Virus record (IMG/VR): IMGVR_UViG_3300024302_001294
Location: 1 to 25,874 of that record
Direction: 5' to 3' (one strand)
DNA length: 25,874 nt
Origin: a virus
The position numbers and the translations under genes are program-made. Shown here in pieces: positions 1 through 12,000 of this stretch; within the stretch, counting starts at the first letter, position 1; each line of letters starts with the position of its first letter. The notes beneath the pieces are model-generated. The model saw only the letters and a list, made by a program, of their open reading frames with translations, was not told where the DNA came from and searched no databases.

Positions 1-3000
1 TAATATTTCAACACCAGGTGGAATAATAACTTCACCTAGTACTTTAGCTATTCCACCCTCTGTAGGGAAGAAGTTACCAGTTAGTACACTAGATTCCATG
101 ATAGTTTCAATATCTAAGTTTAACATACCATTAGCTATCCACAATAATCCAACATTAAGAGGTTTCTCTTTAACTAAGTTAAATGTGGCACGTTGAATAC
201 GAATCCAGTATTTAACAAAGAACAATAAACCTGAGTCATTACCATACTGTAAGTATCTATTCAAAGGCTGGTCATAGTTAACAAATGTTTCAACCATTTG
301 TGTGTATGCCTTGTCTTTACTGATACCTTTAACTTCAGTATCATGTGAATACATTGCGTATCGTGCAATAAAGTCACTCACTTGAGTAAAGTGCATCATT
401 GTTTTAAAAGTAGCAGTTTGCTCGCCCATGTAAGCTTGGTTAGCTACATCTAAAACTTTTCCTTTAAATAACCCATCTAACTTCTGACCTATAACACTAT
501 CTTTAATTTTCCTTGCAGTTTTATGTCGGTATGTAAAGTCATTTTTATTAATGTCTTCAGTGATTGAGTTGAATAAACCTGCATCAATAAATTTAGCTAC
601 TTTATTCTTATTTAGTTTAGCTGTTAAACGTTTAATCTTCTTATCAATCTGTGGGTCGTTTCGTAACTTAGGGTTACCTAGTCTATCTAATTCAAGTAGT
701 TGTAATTTATGTGCATCTTCTTGATATCTAACAAGTTCTTTGTAACCTTCACGCCACTTTTTAATTAAGTAGCCTGGCGGTACTCCATACATCATAGATG
801 TAATAAAATTACTTGTAAAGTTAACCATTGGAACAATTGGAATCTTAATAACAATAGCTACTTTAGCTAATGCTACTGTTTCAAATATGAGTTTTTCAAC
901 AACTTTAGCATAACGTTGAGCTTTAAAGCTTTTACTAAATAAAATAGTATTAGATATTGATGGCATTTTGTAACCAAATACTACATCTAATAGTTTTTGC
1001 TCTACATTGAATATTTGCTTATTCTTTTTACTGTCACGTTTAGCTATGTAAAGTATGTAGTTACGTGTTGCTCTTGGTAACACATCAAAGTATTCCTCTT
1101 TGTATTTACCATCTAAAATATTAACAAACTTATGTGGTGCTTTAGCATAGTTAAGTTGTGTGTGTTGATACAACAAATCCATAGCTTCTTTATTTATTTT
1201 TTCTGAAGCTACTTTATCTTGTTGATGGCTGTACATTGTAGGCATCACTTCATTGAAAGCAAGCTTTTGCTTTAATAAACGCTCTAACATCACATGTTGC
1301 ATGTGGATAGAGTAATCTACAATTTTGCCTTCTTCGTTAATGATGGGCAACATAGTATGATGTGCATCAAGTGTATTTTGTGATTGTGTCTGTTTCTTAC
1401 GCCATCTTCTAAACACAGCATTTATCTGTCCCTCTGCTTTTGGGTTTCTGCCGATAATTTCTTTAAATGAGGTACCCGCATGATGCTTAGAGGTAACAGA
1501 GGCAATACCTTTAGTTCTCATTATATCTGGGTTATTTTTGATAACATAAATGCCATAGTTACCATCATGTAAGCCAGTGATTACTTCAAAGTTATCCACA
1601 AAAATATAACCTTTCTTTTCCATGTCTGCTCGTGTTACATCATCATTAGGAGCAAATTCAATTTGAATATCAGAGTCTGTTATTGTAGCAATATAACCTT
1701 TAGTCATCAATGCAGGGTTACCATTAAAACCTGCATTTAATGACTCTTGTTTAAATGCAATATGGTGATGAATTATATGTGTGATACCATTATGTGCACT
1801 ATCTAAAGCAAATTCTCTAGCTGCAACGTTAGCTACATCTTTTCTTGGTGAATACTCAGCATCTTGTAATGCTAGTAATGTCACATACACATCCATATCC
1901 TGTATTTCTTCTTTTTTAGTACCTTGATGCGTACGCTTATTAGGATTAGTTTTAACAATCATATGAGCATTCTTATACTGATTACGATTATGAACTTTAC
2001 CTGTCATCATAAATTTAGCTAACTCAGATGATTGAACAGCATAGTGCGTGTTGTTATCAATGTCTAAGGTATCTTCGTATTTAGCTATTTCTACTGCTAA
2101 TTGTTTACCATCAGTTAATAGTCTAATAGCAGCTTCCATACTGTAAGCACCACTAGCTTCTAATATTGAGAAGTCTGATTTTAGTAATACTCGAGTAATT
2201 GAATCTTTCTCATTATCTGTCAATGCTTCTAAATCTAAGAAAGCTGTTAACAATGATTTCTCTGTTAGTTCTTTGTAAGCAACACGAGCTTTATCAACTT
2301 CTTTTTGAGATTTGTACATTAGCTTAATGAAATCTTGATCAATTCCACCGAATGCATCAGCTTTAAGTGCAGCTATGTTGTGGCGTAAGTTAGGTTTAAA
2401 GTACTGGAACGCTTTATCTAAACGTGCCTGTAATTCAGGATGTTTATTAATAAACTCACCATACGTAGATGTCATTAATGCTACTAGCTTAGTGTCATAC
2501 AATATATTAGCTAAGAAGTTATCAATCTTACCGTCTTTAGTAAGTTTATCAACACCTTTGATGTATGCATCAGAAGTTACTTTAAGTCCTTTAGCTGCAG
2601 CATCTTTTAAGAAGTCAGAAACTATTACATTAGCTGAGTCATACTTCTTAGTTAGCTGTTGCTTTCTAATAGCATATTTAATCGTACCACTGCGTTCATG
2701 GCTAACTGTAACCATATCTTTAGTGAGATTAAATATCTCCATTTCTAAATTAGCAGGTCTAGACTTTTTGTTTAAAACGTTTGAAATACGTGTAACAACT
2801 TCTGTTAATAAATCGACAACCTTAGTAATTATGTTAGCACTACTTTCTTTGTCCCATAAAGGTACGACATTAGCTGACATACTACTTAGTTGTTTAACTA
2901 AATGCTTGTTAGTTAATGCATAAGCTAAGAACTCATCTAAGTAGTGCTCATCTGGCATACTGTCACCAAACACATAGTTGTATTGCTGTTTAGCGGCTTC

Positions 3001-6000
3001 AATCTCAGCATCTTTATCTGTTAAGTAAATAACTTTACCATCTGCATCTTTATGTAAAAAGATTTCATAAGGATTAGCCATCTTATCTAACTCAGCTTTA
3101 ACAGCATTTCTAATCTCAGTAACTTCTGATTTAAATTTCTCATCTTTTGCTAACTTACTACTTGTTAAGATGTGAATTAACTCATGTAAGTAAACTTCTT
3201 GAGCTGTCTGCTCTGAGTAGCTATTAGGTGCATATTTATTAATGTGTACTTTTACAGTTTCTGAACCTAATGACACTTCACCTTGAGCTTTAATTTCTGA
3301 CTTTTTAAGCACAACTGTTGTGTTATCTAACGCATTACCTGTCGGTAGTATAATCTCGTCTAATACACGCTGTAAGTGGCTTGCTTGCGCCTCTTTTTCT
3401 TGGCTGTTCGGGTAGTATCCCGTCCAGATATTATTAAGCTTATTGAATATATTCTGTGCTGTTGTTTTAAGTGAGTTTGTTTTATAAATTTCTTCAGCTT
3501 CTGCGTCTACTTCATTATCTAATGAACCTAAAGTATCTGAATCTTTATTAGCCACTTCACCTTGTTCTAAATCTTTAGTTATTGTAATGTTCTCAGGTAA
3601 GTCTTTCCCTTCCGCACCAAACTCTAAGTCACCAGTTCCAACTAACACAAGACGCTCACTAGGCCTAGATGTTGCTACATATAATGAAGATAATTTTGTT
3701 AACCAGTCTGGTGAACCTTGGTTACCCATAATATTTTCATAATCTACATACACAGTTTTGTAGGTACTGCCCTGTGACTTATGTGTATTAATCAAGTATG
3801 CAGCTGATACCTCAGCTGTTGTAACTTCAGCAATAACTTTATTTTCCATATTATATTTTTGCTGGCCTTGTGACATTTGTTTGTGAACAACACGTTTAGT
3901 AAGTTGTCCATCTTCAAATACTAGATGGTGTATTACATTATCATCAGTTTTAACTTGAAGTATTTTTACTGGTACACCATAATATGTCTTTTTATATTGT
4001 CCACCTACTTCAACTGATATTCTTGCCTCATTTAATTCTTGGATTACCGTTACTTCATCACCATTATGTAAAGCTGATGAAAGTTTAGCTGTATTACCCT
4101 CTACAGTAGCAACACTTTCACCTAGAACAATACGTTCACCTTTTATGAAAGGCATTGCTGTTAAATCTCCTGCATTTTCAACCTCTGGAAATAATTTCTG
4201 ACGTATACGTGAACGTATTGAAACAGTACGAGGTTTAGATTCTTTGTTAAAGTGTATGTATTTAACGTTTGCTGGGTCTTTAATGTACTCTTCAACAAAC
4301 ATATCAATCGTTGCGTCTGTCGGGCCACCCATAACAGTACCTTCTGCGTAATGTACACCATCTTGCTTACCATTTTCAGGTACTTTAGGTAGAACAAAAC
4401 CTGTTTGTTTAGATGTACCATCGTAACTTTTTGCATTTCTAAAGATATACTCAATTGTGTTGGCAAGAATATCCGTAATACCCAAAATAGGTGAATCTTT
4501 ACCTTGGCGCATACGTTCAGTTAACTTAACATAGTTGTTAATGTTAATGCCCAAATCAATTTTTTGATTAAAGCCCATTACATTATCGAATACTGCAGAT
4601 AGTGAAATCTTACCTTTAGTGTCTTCAATAGGAGGCAGTTGAACATTGTCACCCATGAAAATAACACGTATATCTAACTCTTTTGATAGTTTTACTATTT
4701 CATCAGAAAACTTCTCACTAACCATTGATACTTCGTCTATTACAATTAGTTTAGTCTGGTCTTTTTGCAATTTTCTAATAGATGCAGCAAATTTATCATC
4801 ATCTCTTGCAAAGAAGAATGAGCCTGTGCGTTTATCATAACGTTTTGTTTGTCCTAATAAACTAGCTAGTGTTGTAAAATGGTCTTCTGCATAACCATCA
4901 GTAGCATTTGCTATTACTTTTTTAGCTTTATGCGTAGGCAAAGCAAATTTAACGCTATTTTTAGCAACACCTAATTCTTGTAATGCTCTACTAACGATTG
5001 TAGTTTTACCAGTACCACCTCTACCTGCTAATACAAAAAGCTTATCTTCAGACTTCCACCATTCTTTCATTTTATTGATAGCGTTGGTTTGCCCTGCATT
5101 AGTTAGTACGTCATTACCTTCACCATCTTCAAATAACTTATAAGATTCTTCTGGTGTGAATTCTGGAATAATTTTTTGAGTATTTACAGTTATTGGGGTT
5201 GCTTCGATGGTGTCGGCTTCTGTAGTTAAAACATCAATTACACTTAAACTTGCACTTAATGCTTCATCTAATAATGTATTGTCTTTTAAACCTAGTAAAT
5301 TACGCACAGTTTCTACGAATTTATTCCATAAAGTTTTATTTCCTTTGTACTGTTTACTCTTCAAATACGTCTGTACACGCTGGTCTGTTAGTACCATAGT
5401 CAAAAATTCATCTAACTGTGCCGTAGCAGGTAGGTCTAAGAAATTATCAACTATGTCCATATCTTCTGCTGGTACAAAGTCTTTACCATCCATAAAATAT
5501 TGCATACTATGTTGAGTATCTTCATCTACATTGCCTGCTTTTACATCTGCATAATAAATATCTGCGATTAATTTTCGGGTTTCAAACATTTTTTCTATCG
5601 CTGCTTTACGTTTACCTGTCAATTTACCTTCAAAAATTTGTTGAGTTGCTGCGTGTATCAGCTCGTGCAATAATATAGTGCTAGTGTCTGTTGGATTTAA
5701 TAACACCATATTAAGACTTTTAGAATAATATGAACGATGTTTTTCTTTAGATAGTGGATTAGGATATTTATCAAAATCTGATGAAACTTTAGTGTCTTCA
5801 GACAACAAAGGTATTAACATCTTAGCAATATATCTAATATAGTTAGTTTGATTTTTGCTATTAGCTAACTTAGTTGCAGCATCTTTAGCACTCTTAAACC
5901 CTTTGACAATGTTTGATGGTACCGAAGTACCTTGTAGTGCTGTAGTAGTTTTCTGTTGAGTAACTTTAGTCTCAACTTTAACACTTTCGATAGTTGCCTT

Positions 6001-9000
6001 GCCATCAGCAATCTCTTTAAGAGTCTCTGGTAAGTACATCTGACTGATAGTAGCATTCTCTAACCACTCATTACCAAATACCTGTGCCATGATGTTCTTC
6101 ATGCGAGCAACTCTAGCCACTTCTTCATGGAAACCCATCTCAATAGCATCAAAGCCTAATGCAGCAATCTGGCTTTCAATAATAGCTCTTTCTGCAGGGT
6201 CTTTAGTAGTCTCTAACTTGTTAAGTAACTGTGTTGCTTCATGTGAGTTTTCTCTGTAATCTTTGTTAACAGCCTCAATAGCTTCTTTACTTAAATTACC
6301 TTTAACTGCTAGTGTTCTTTCTAAAGCTTTTTCTAATACACTAAAGTTAAGTGCTACATCTCTGAATGCTTCATTATACTCATTACTATTATCTAGAGCA
6401 TCAGTGACGTTAGACATGATTGCATCAAAGATAGCCAACACTTCAGGATTCTCAAGTAATGCTTCACCTAATATAACTGAATCAATGTTTTGGATAGTAT
6501 TTGTGTAAGCACTAACGCTTGGAGTTACATACTCTCTCTGGAAATTTGAAGCAATAATAGACTTCTTACCAGTAGTATTTACTACCTTAAATTTCTTGCC
6601 GTTTTTAACAGCAAACTGTATTCTCTGTTCTTTGAACAATACATCATTTCGATTAGAAGAATTCTCTAAACGAATGTCTTTAATAATTTGTATTAATGTA
6701 TCGTCACTTGACCAAGGGCCATACACTAATGGCATTAGTTCTACAGCTAAACTTTCAGCAATAGCTTTCTGTTCAGTTAGTGTTAGCTTTTCTACAGCAA
6801 CACCACGCTTATCTGCTTGTACCTTTAATGCTTTTGTATACTCATGTTTAAAGGCTCTGTATTGAATATCACCACTTTTTATTATTGCATCTCGTGCTTT
6901 AGCTAATGGTTTAATGAACTCATCTAATGCAGTAGTTATAGCAGGTGTGAATATATCTTTAAAGTCTTTTTGTATAGTGTAGCTTTGTCTTTTATCTAAG
7001 GTAAATGATTTAAGCTCATCTTTCTTAAGCATTGCAACTATTGGAATATTTTTATCTTTACCAACTTGAATGAATGAGCTTAGTGCTTCTTCATACTTGG
7101 TTGCTTCTGCAACTACAGCAGCTTTATCTGACTCAGATACAGCATTATTATATTTTGTTTGTAACTCTGCAATATCATTGTATATTTTAGGAATGATATC
7201 AGCAGCTAAGTTTTGAATAATCTTGTTAATTTGAGCACCATAACCACTAATCATTAGTGGGTTCTTTGCAAGATTTCTGCCAAATTTAGAGATTGAGTCT
7301 TTAGCGCTATCCCATAAATCACCATGAATAATAGTTAGAGCATCTAAATTATCCTTAGTTATTTCACCCTCTTTTTTACTACGCTCTGCATTGATATCTA
7401 TCAATGCATCTTTTGATGCAAGTGTCTTCTGTATGAATGAGGCCAGTGATTCATATACATCTAACTCACCACGCTCAATGAACTTCTCCATTGTTTCGCC
7501 TGGCTTAACCATCACACCTACACGGGCAAATGCCTGTGCTAGATGTTCAGCAATTTCTTCATCAGTACCGTTATCAAGTAACTCGTCAGGTACACCATAA
7601 AACTGTAATAGAGCAATCGCATAACCATTTGTAATACCATCAGTCTCAACGCCTAATTTAGCCGTTTTAAATGATTTGGTTGGATGATACTTAGCTAATG
7701 AAGCTAACGCCTCAATTACGTGCATACTAGGGCTTATATCACCATCTTTTAGTAACTTAGCTAGTGCTTTATTAAATGCAGGGCCTTTAACGTCACCTGC
7801 TTTAATTAGTTCAACGATATCATTAGTAACTTCAAGAATTCTATCAAATTCTACAAGTGAACCTTTAAGACCATTCTTATCAATGCCATAACCTAATGCT
7901 TGTGCAATACTGACTTGGTATAAAGCTCTGTCTAACTCTGATTTAATTAAGACATCAGCTGACTTAGGCATGAATAAAGCTCTGTGTATCTTACTACGTT
8001 GACCATTTATACCATTACTGTCAATTCTAACTCTATGTTGCTTCTGTGCAATATACTTAAACCAGAAAGACTGTGAACCTTGTTTTATGTAATCTTTAAC
8101 TTGTTTAACGTCTTTACGTTTATCTTCATTAGAAGTCTTGTAACCATCTACACTTTCATCATGTTTAGTTTCAATATCTTGAATATCTAATAAGATATCC
8201 ATATTAGTATCATCAACTAAATCAAATAGACCTAAAGCTTCTTGTTTACCTATCCATTCAACATTCTGAAGTTTTTCAATTAACTTTTGAACTTTATCAG
8301 GTAAAGCTATAAAGCTATTACGCACATACTTTTGAATATTTTTACTTGGGCTTAGTAACGGCTCAGCTAACCTAGATTCAGTGCCATTAATAAGTGTAAT
8401 ATTCTTTTTGTTACTTTTAAAACTTTCAATTACATCTTCCAAACCGTGTACATCTTTATATGTACCGTCCAGTAGCGGGAACTTAATTGTTTTAATTCTA
8501 CGTGCCTGGTCTTTCTCAATAGCTATTTTTTGTTTTTTCGTAAGGTTAGTATTGCCAACAATTTTCTTTAACTCAGCATTCTGCATAAACTCAACATGTG
8601 AGTATGTTGTATGGTGTATTTTTACTATACCATCATGTCCAAGCTTACTGTCTTTAGTATGTACAGTTGATGCTATAACTAAAGCCATCTGTCCTAAAGC
8701 TACTTGTAATTCTTTCCCAATACTTGGGTCTTTAATTACAGTACCATTTTTATCAACAGATTCTAAAATGTCATAAGTTAATTCTTGAATCTTTAAACCA
8801 TTCAATGATTCAGCATCTACTTTAATATTTAGGTTATTAAATATATCAACACCCATCTCTGTTGTAGCACTATTCCATAAGATACCCATATTACCAAACT
8901 GTCTAAATTCAGCATTTGTAACTGGATGTTTACGGTCACCATATATTAATAAAGCAATAGCTTGTTTATCTGTAACTTCGGAATTAAACTGATTGATACT

Positions 9001-12000
9001 CATCCAATCTAATGATGTCATCATCATTGCGAATATTACTTCATCTGGTAAAGTTCTAACACCATCGATATCTACGTACAAGTAGTTTAATAACGTACGT
9101 TGTGTGAAAGCTCCATCTTTAGAATCTCTGTTAGGATTATTTTTATCATGCTTAGGCTCTAACAAAGTATCAGTAAAAGCTTTACGATACTCTAAGAAGT
9201 ATTCACCAAGATAGTTAATGAATTTCTGGTCAGTGACACCTATGTCTTTAAGCATCTTAGTAACTACGGTACTACCACCATCTTTATCTAATAAACTTTT
9301 AAGTGGATTTCGTGTGTAAAACGAATCACGTTTGGCGTGTGCAGCAACAAATATATCAAATGATGTGAAGGCACTATCTTTAATCTTCAAGAAGCCATCT
9401 TGAAACTTACTTAACAAGTTATTAATTACTACTACACTCTGACGTTTAGCTACTGCTTCTTTGTCTTGTAATGAATCCAGCTTAGCTAGTAGTTGATTAA
9501 CATATGTTAATGCTTTAGGTAACTTACCATTTTTATCACGTAAAGATTCAATCTCATCTTTAATCTTTTGAATCTGCCTACCTAGCTTATTGATGTAGAT
9601 TTCTAACTTAGTAGCTTTCTTTTCTGATTGCTTTGTAGCAGTCTCACCAATTTTAAGAATTTTTACTGTTTTACCATTACGTCTTTGTCTTTCAAATTTA
9701 AGCGCATTAAGGTTTGCATACATTGTGTATTCAGGCTGACCTGCGTTAAACCTATTATTTAATTTCTCATCAACTCTTGTGATTGCTGATTCTAATTCTT
9801 CATCACTAAGTTTAGCTAAATCAGTCTCTGTGCCTCCCCAATAGCCAGGGAACAGCTCAAATTTAGGGTCTCTAGGATTCTTTGAAACAAGTTCAGAATT
9901 ATCAACAAGGAATACTTCGCCTGTTGTTGGGTCAGTTACCCGAATTGTACCTTCATCACTTATTTCCATAGTTCGTGTGTCAACTTCAATAGGGACACCG
10001 TTAGGGAAATAAAATATTAGGATTTCAGGTTCTTTAGTCGGAGATTTTTCTTCAGTCTCTTTTTTAACAACCGGTTTAGTTTTCTTAACAACAGGCTTAG
10101 GCTTAGTTTCTTCAATCTCAATGTTCTCTAAATCCCCTGTATCAGGTTGTGTTTTCTGTTGTTGCTTTGCAAGCAACTCAGCACTTTGACGTAAAGCTTC
10201 ATCTTCTTTAATTTGCTTAGCTCTGCCTGGAGCTAGTTGTTCACTTGTGTTAATAAGTGAAGCAACTGCTTCACCAAAATTTATCTCAGCATTAATATAA
10301 TGAATTAACTTACTTGATTTATTTGTTACCCACCAGTATTCATCTAAATTTTCAACTAATACACCTTTATCATTCTTTACCTTTGCAGGCTCTGTGGTTA
10401 CAATTGCAAGGGTTTCTTTGTTAATCCATACCTTACCACCATTCTTAACAATATTGTAGGCCTTACGAAATACAACAAGCTTATCTTTTAAGCTTCCAAT
10501 GAAATAGTTAACATCTGAAATTACATCTTTACCTTCTTCAAACAGTCTAAGGTAACTTAAGAAGCCTGTGAATTGTTTGTCTGTACCTAGTAATACATCA
10601 TCACGAACTTGGTGTATATTTTTAGTTTCATTTGTGTGTTTATCTAAAGTATTTTTAGTTTTAGCTAATTTAATATGTGCATCAAGCAGTTCTTTTTCTG
10701 TATCTGATAACTGGTCTTTAAGACCTTTCAACTCTTTTAAGGTTTTATCATTGATAGGAAACAATGAGTACAGAACATCAGTAGTTTTAGCAGTAGCAGT
10801 GGACGGCTTAGCTGGTTTATAACTAGTAGTTTTTTCGTAAGCTACTTCAACTCCCGCAATCTTAGCATCTATGTCTGCTAAACCTTTCTTTAAATTTTTA
10901 ATTTCAACTTTATCAGTAGCTATACCGATAGCTGCAATTAGTCTATCCCTAGCGTTTAAAGCTTTACCATAATCAACAAAGAAAGCATTCATTGCATCTA
11001 GTTTTTCTTTAGTAGTTGAATCTTCATTATCTAATACACTGATAGCATCAGCTGCATTTTTATCTAATGTATCAAAAGCTTGTACATCACTTTGTAATTG
11101 CTCATCTTTATCAAGATTTGCAGACTTATGTTGGAAGTCAAAACTTTGTAAAGTACGTTCAATTTGTTTTGATGATGTTTTAGATAGTACCGTGTTACCT
11201 TGTAAATCATTAATATGTTTACCTAAGTTATTACGTTCCTGTTCTAAACGTTTACGGTGTTTCTTAGAAAGGCTAGTATCTTTTAACTTACGGCTAATAG
11301 CATTTAATTTTTTTATTGATTTCTCAATAGCAGTTCTAACTACTTTAGTCTCAGCACGAGCAGTCTTACGCTGTTTAACATTAGTAGGTTCAACTCTGTT
11401 ATTGGCTTTACGTTGTTTAATATTAATTAAACGTGCGCGTTCAGCATCATACTTTTCTTTTCTGTCTGGGAATTTGGCTTCTAATGCATCAAACTTGTCA
11501 TTGATAGCTTTTATTTCAGCTGTTAATCTAACACCATCAGTAGCGTATTCTTTACGCGCTTGAACAGTAGAGTCATTAGTACTAAACTCTTTAATGGCCA
11601 TAATTAGCTCATTCTTAGCAGATTCTATCTCAACAGTACTTACGTCTGACTCATTAGCATTCTCAGCATTTTGGCTAGTTGTCAAGGAATCTACGTAAGC
11701 AAAAGCTTTCTGTAAGTTGTCCATACCTTCAGTGTCTAATCCACTGAAGTCTAAACTTTCATTTTGCTCTAACTGACTTAAAGCACTATCTAACTTCTGT
11801 TCATTGATAAGTATTTCTTGCTCTGACATGCCAGCAGTATTTTTACCGGCTTCAATTGCTTCTTGTAATATCTGTGCTGTTTGTTCATCTGTGAACTTAC
11901 GGTCACCATCTATTTGTTTACTTAATTGAGACGTTGTAGTAGTAGTACCACTTATAACAGAGCCTGGAACTAAACCTGCTACGAAAGAGTTTGCCATACC

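Noticed and set aside
1747-1800. His-rich THIIHHHIAF stretch as a third metal site in the giant protein
   Set aside because: It lacks the HExxH form and a downstream LDEF motif, so a metallopeptidase call is not supported.
2375-2923. 182-aa open frame on the plus strand, with many similar plus-strand frames across 4600-11600
   Set aside because: They are antisense to the giant gene, lie in low-complexity Leu/Ser-rich reading, lack ribosome sites and show no family motifs. They arise from AT-rich codon use on the opposite strand.
4161-4466. Minus-strand 101-aa frame inside the giant gene, and similar ones at 5865-6056 and 17047-17229
   Set aside because: They are out of frame within larger well-supported coding regions, with no ribosome site and implausible composition.
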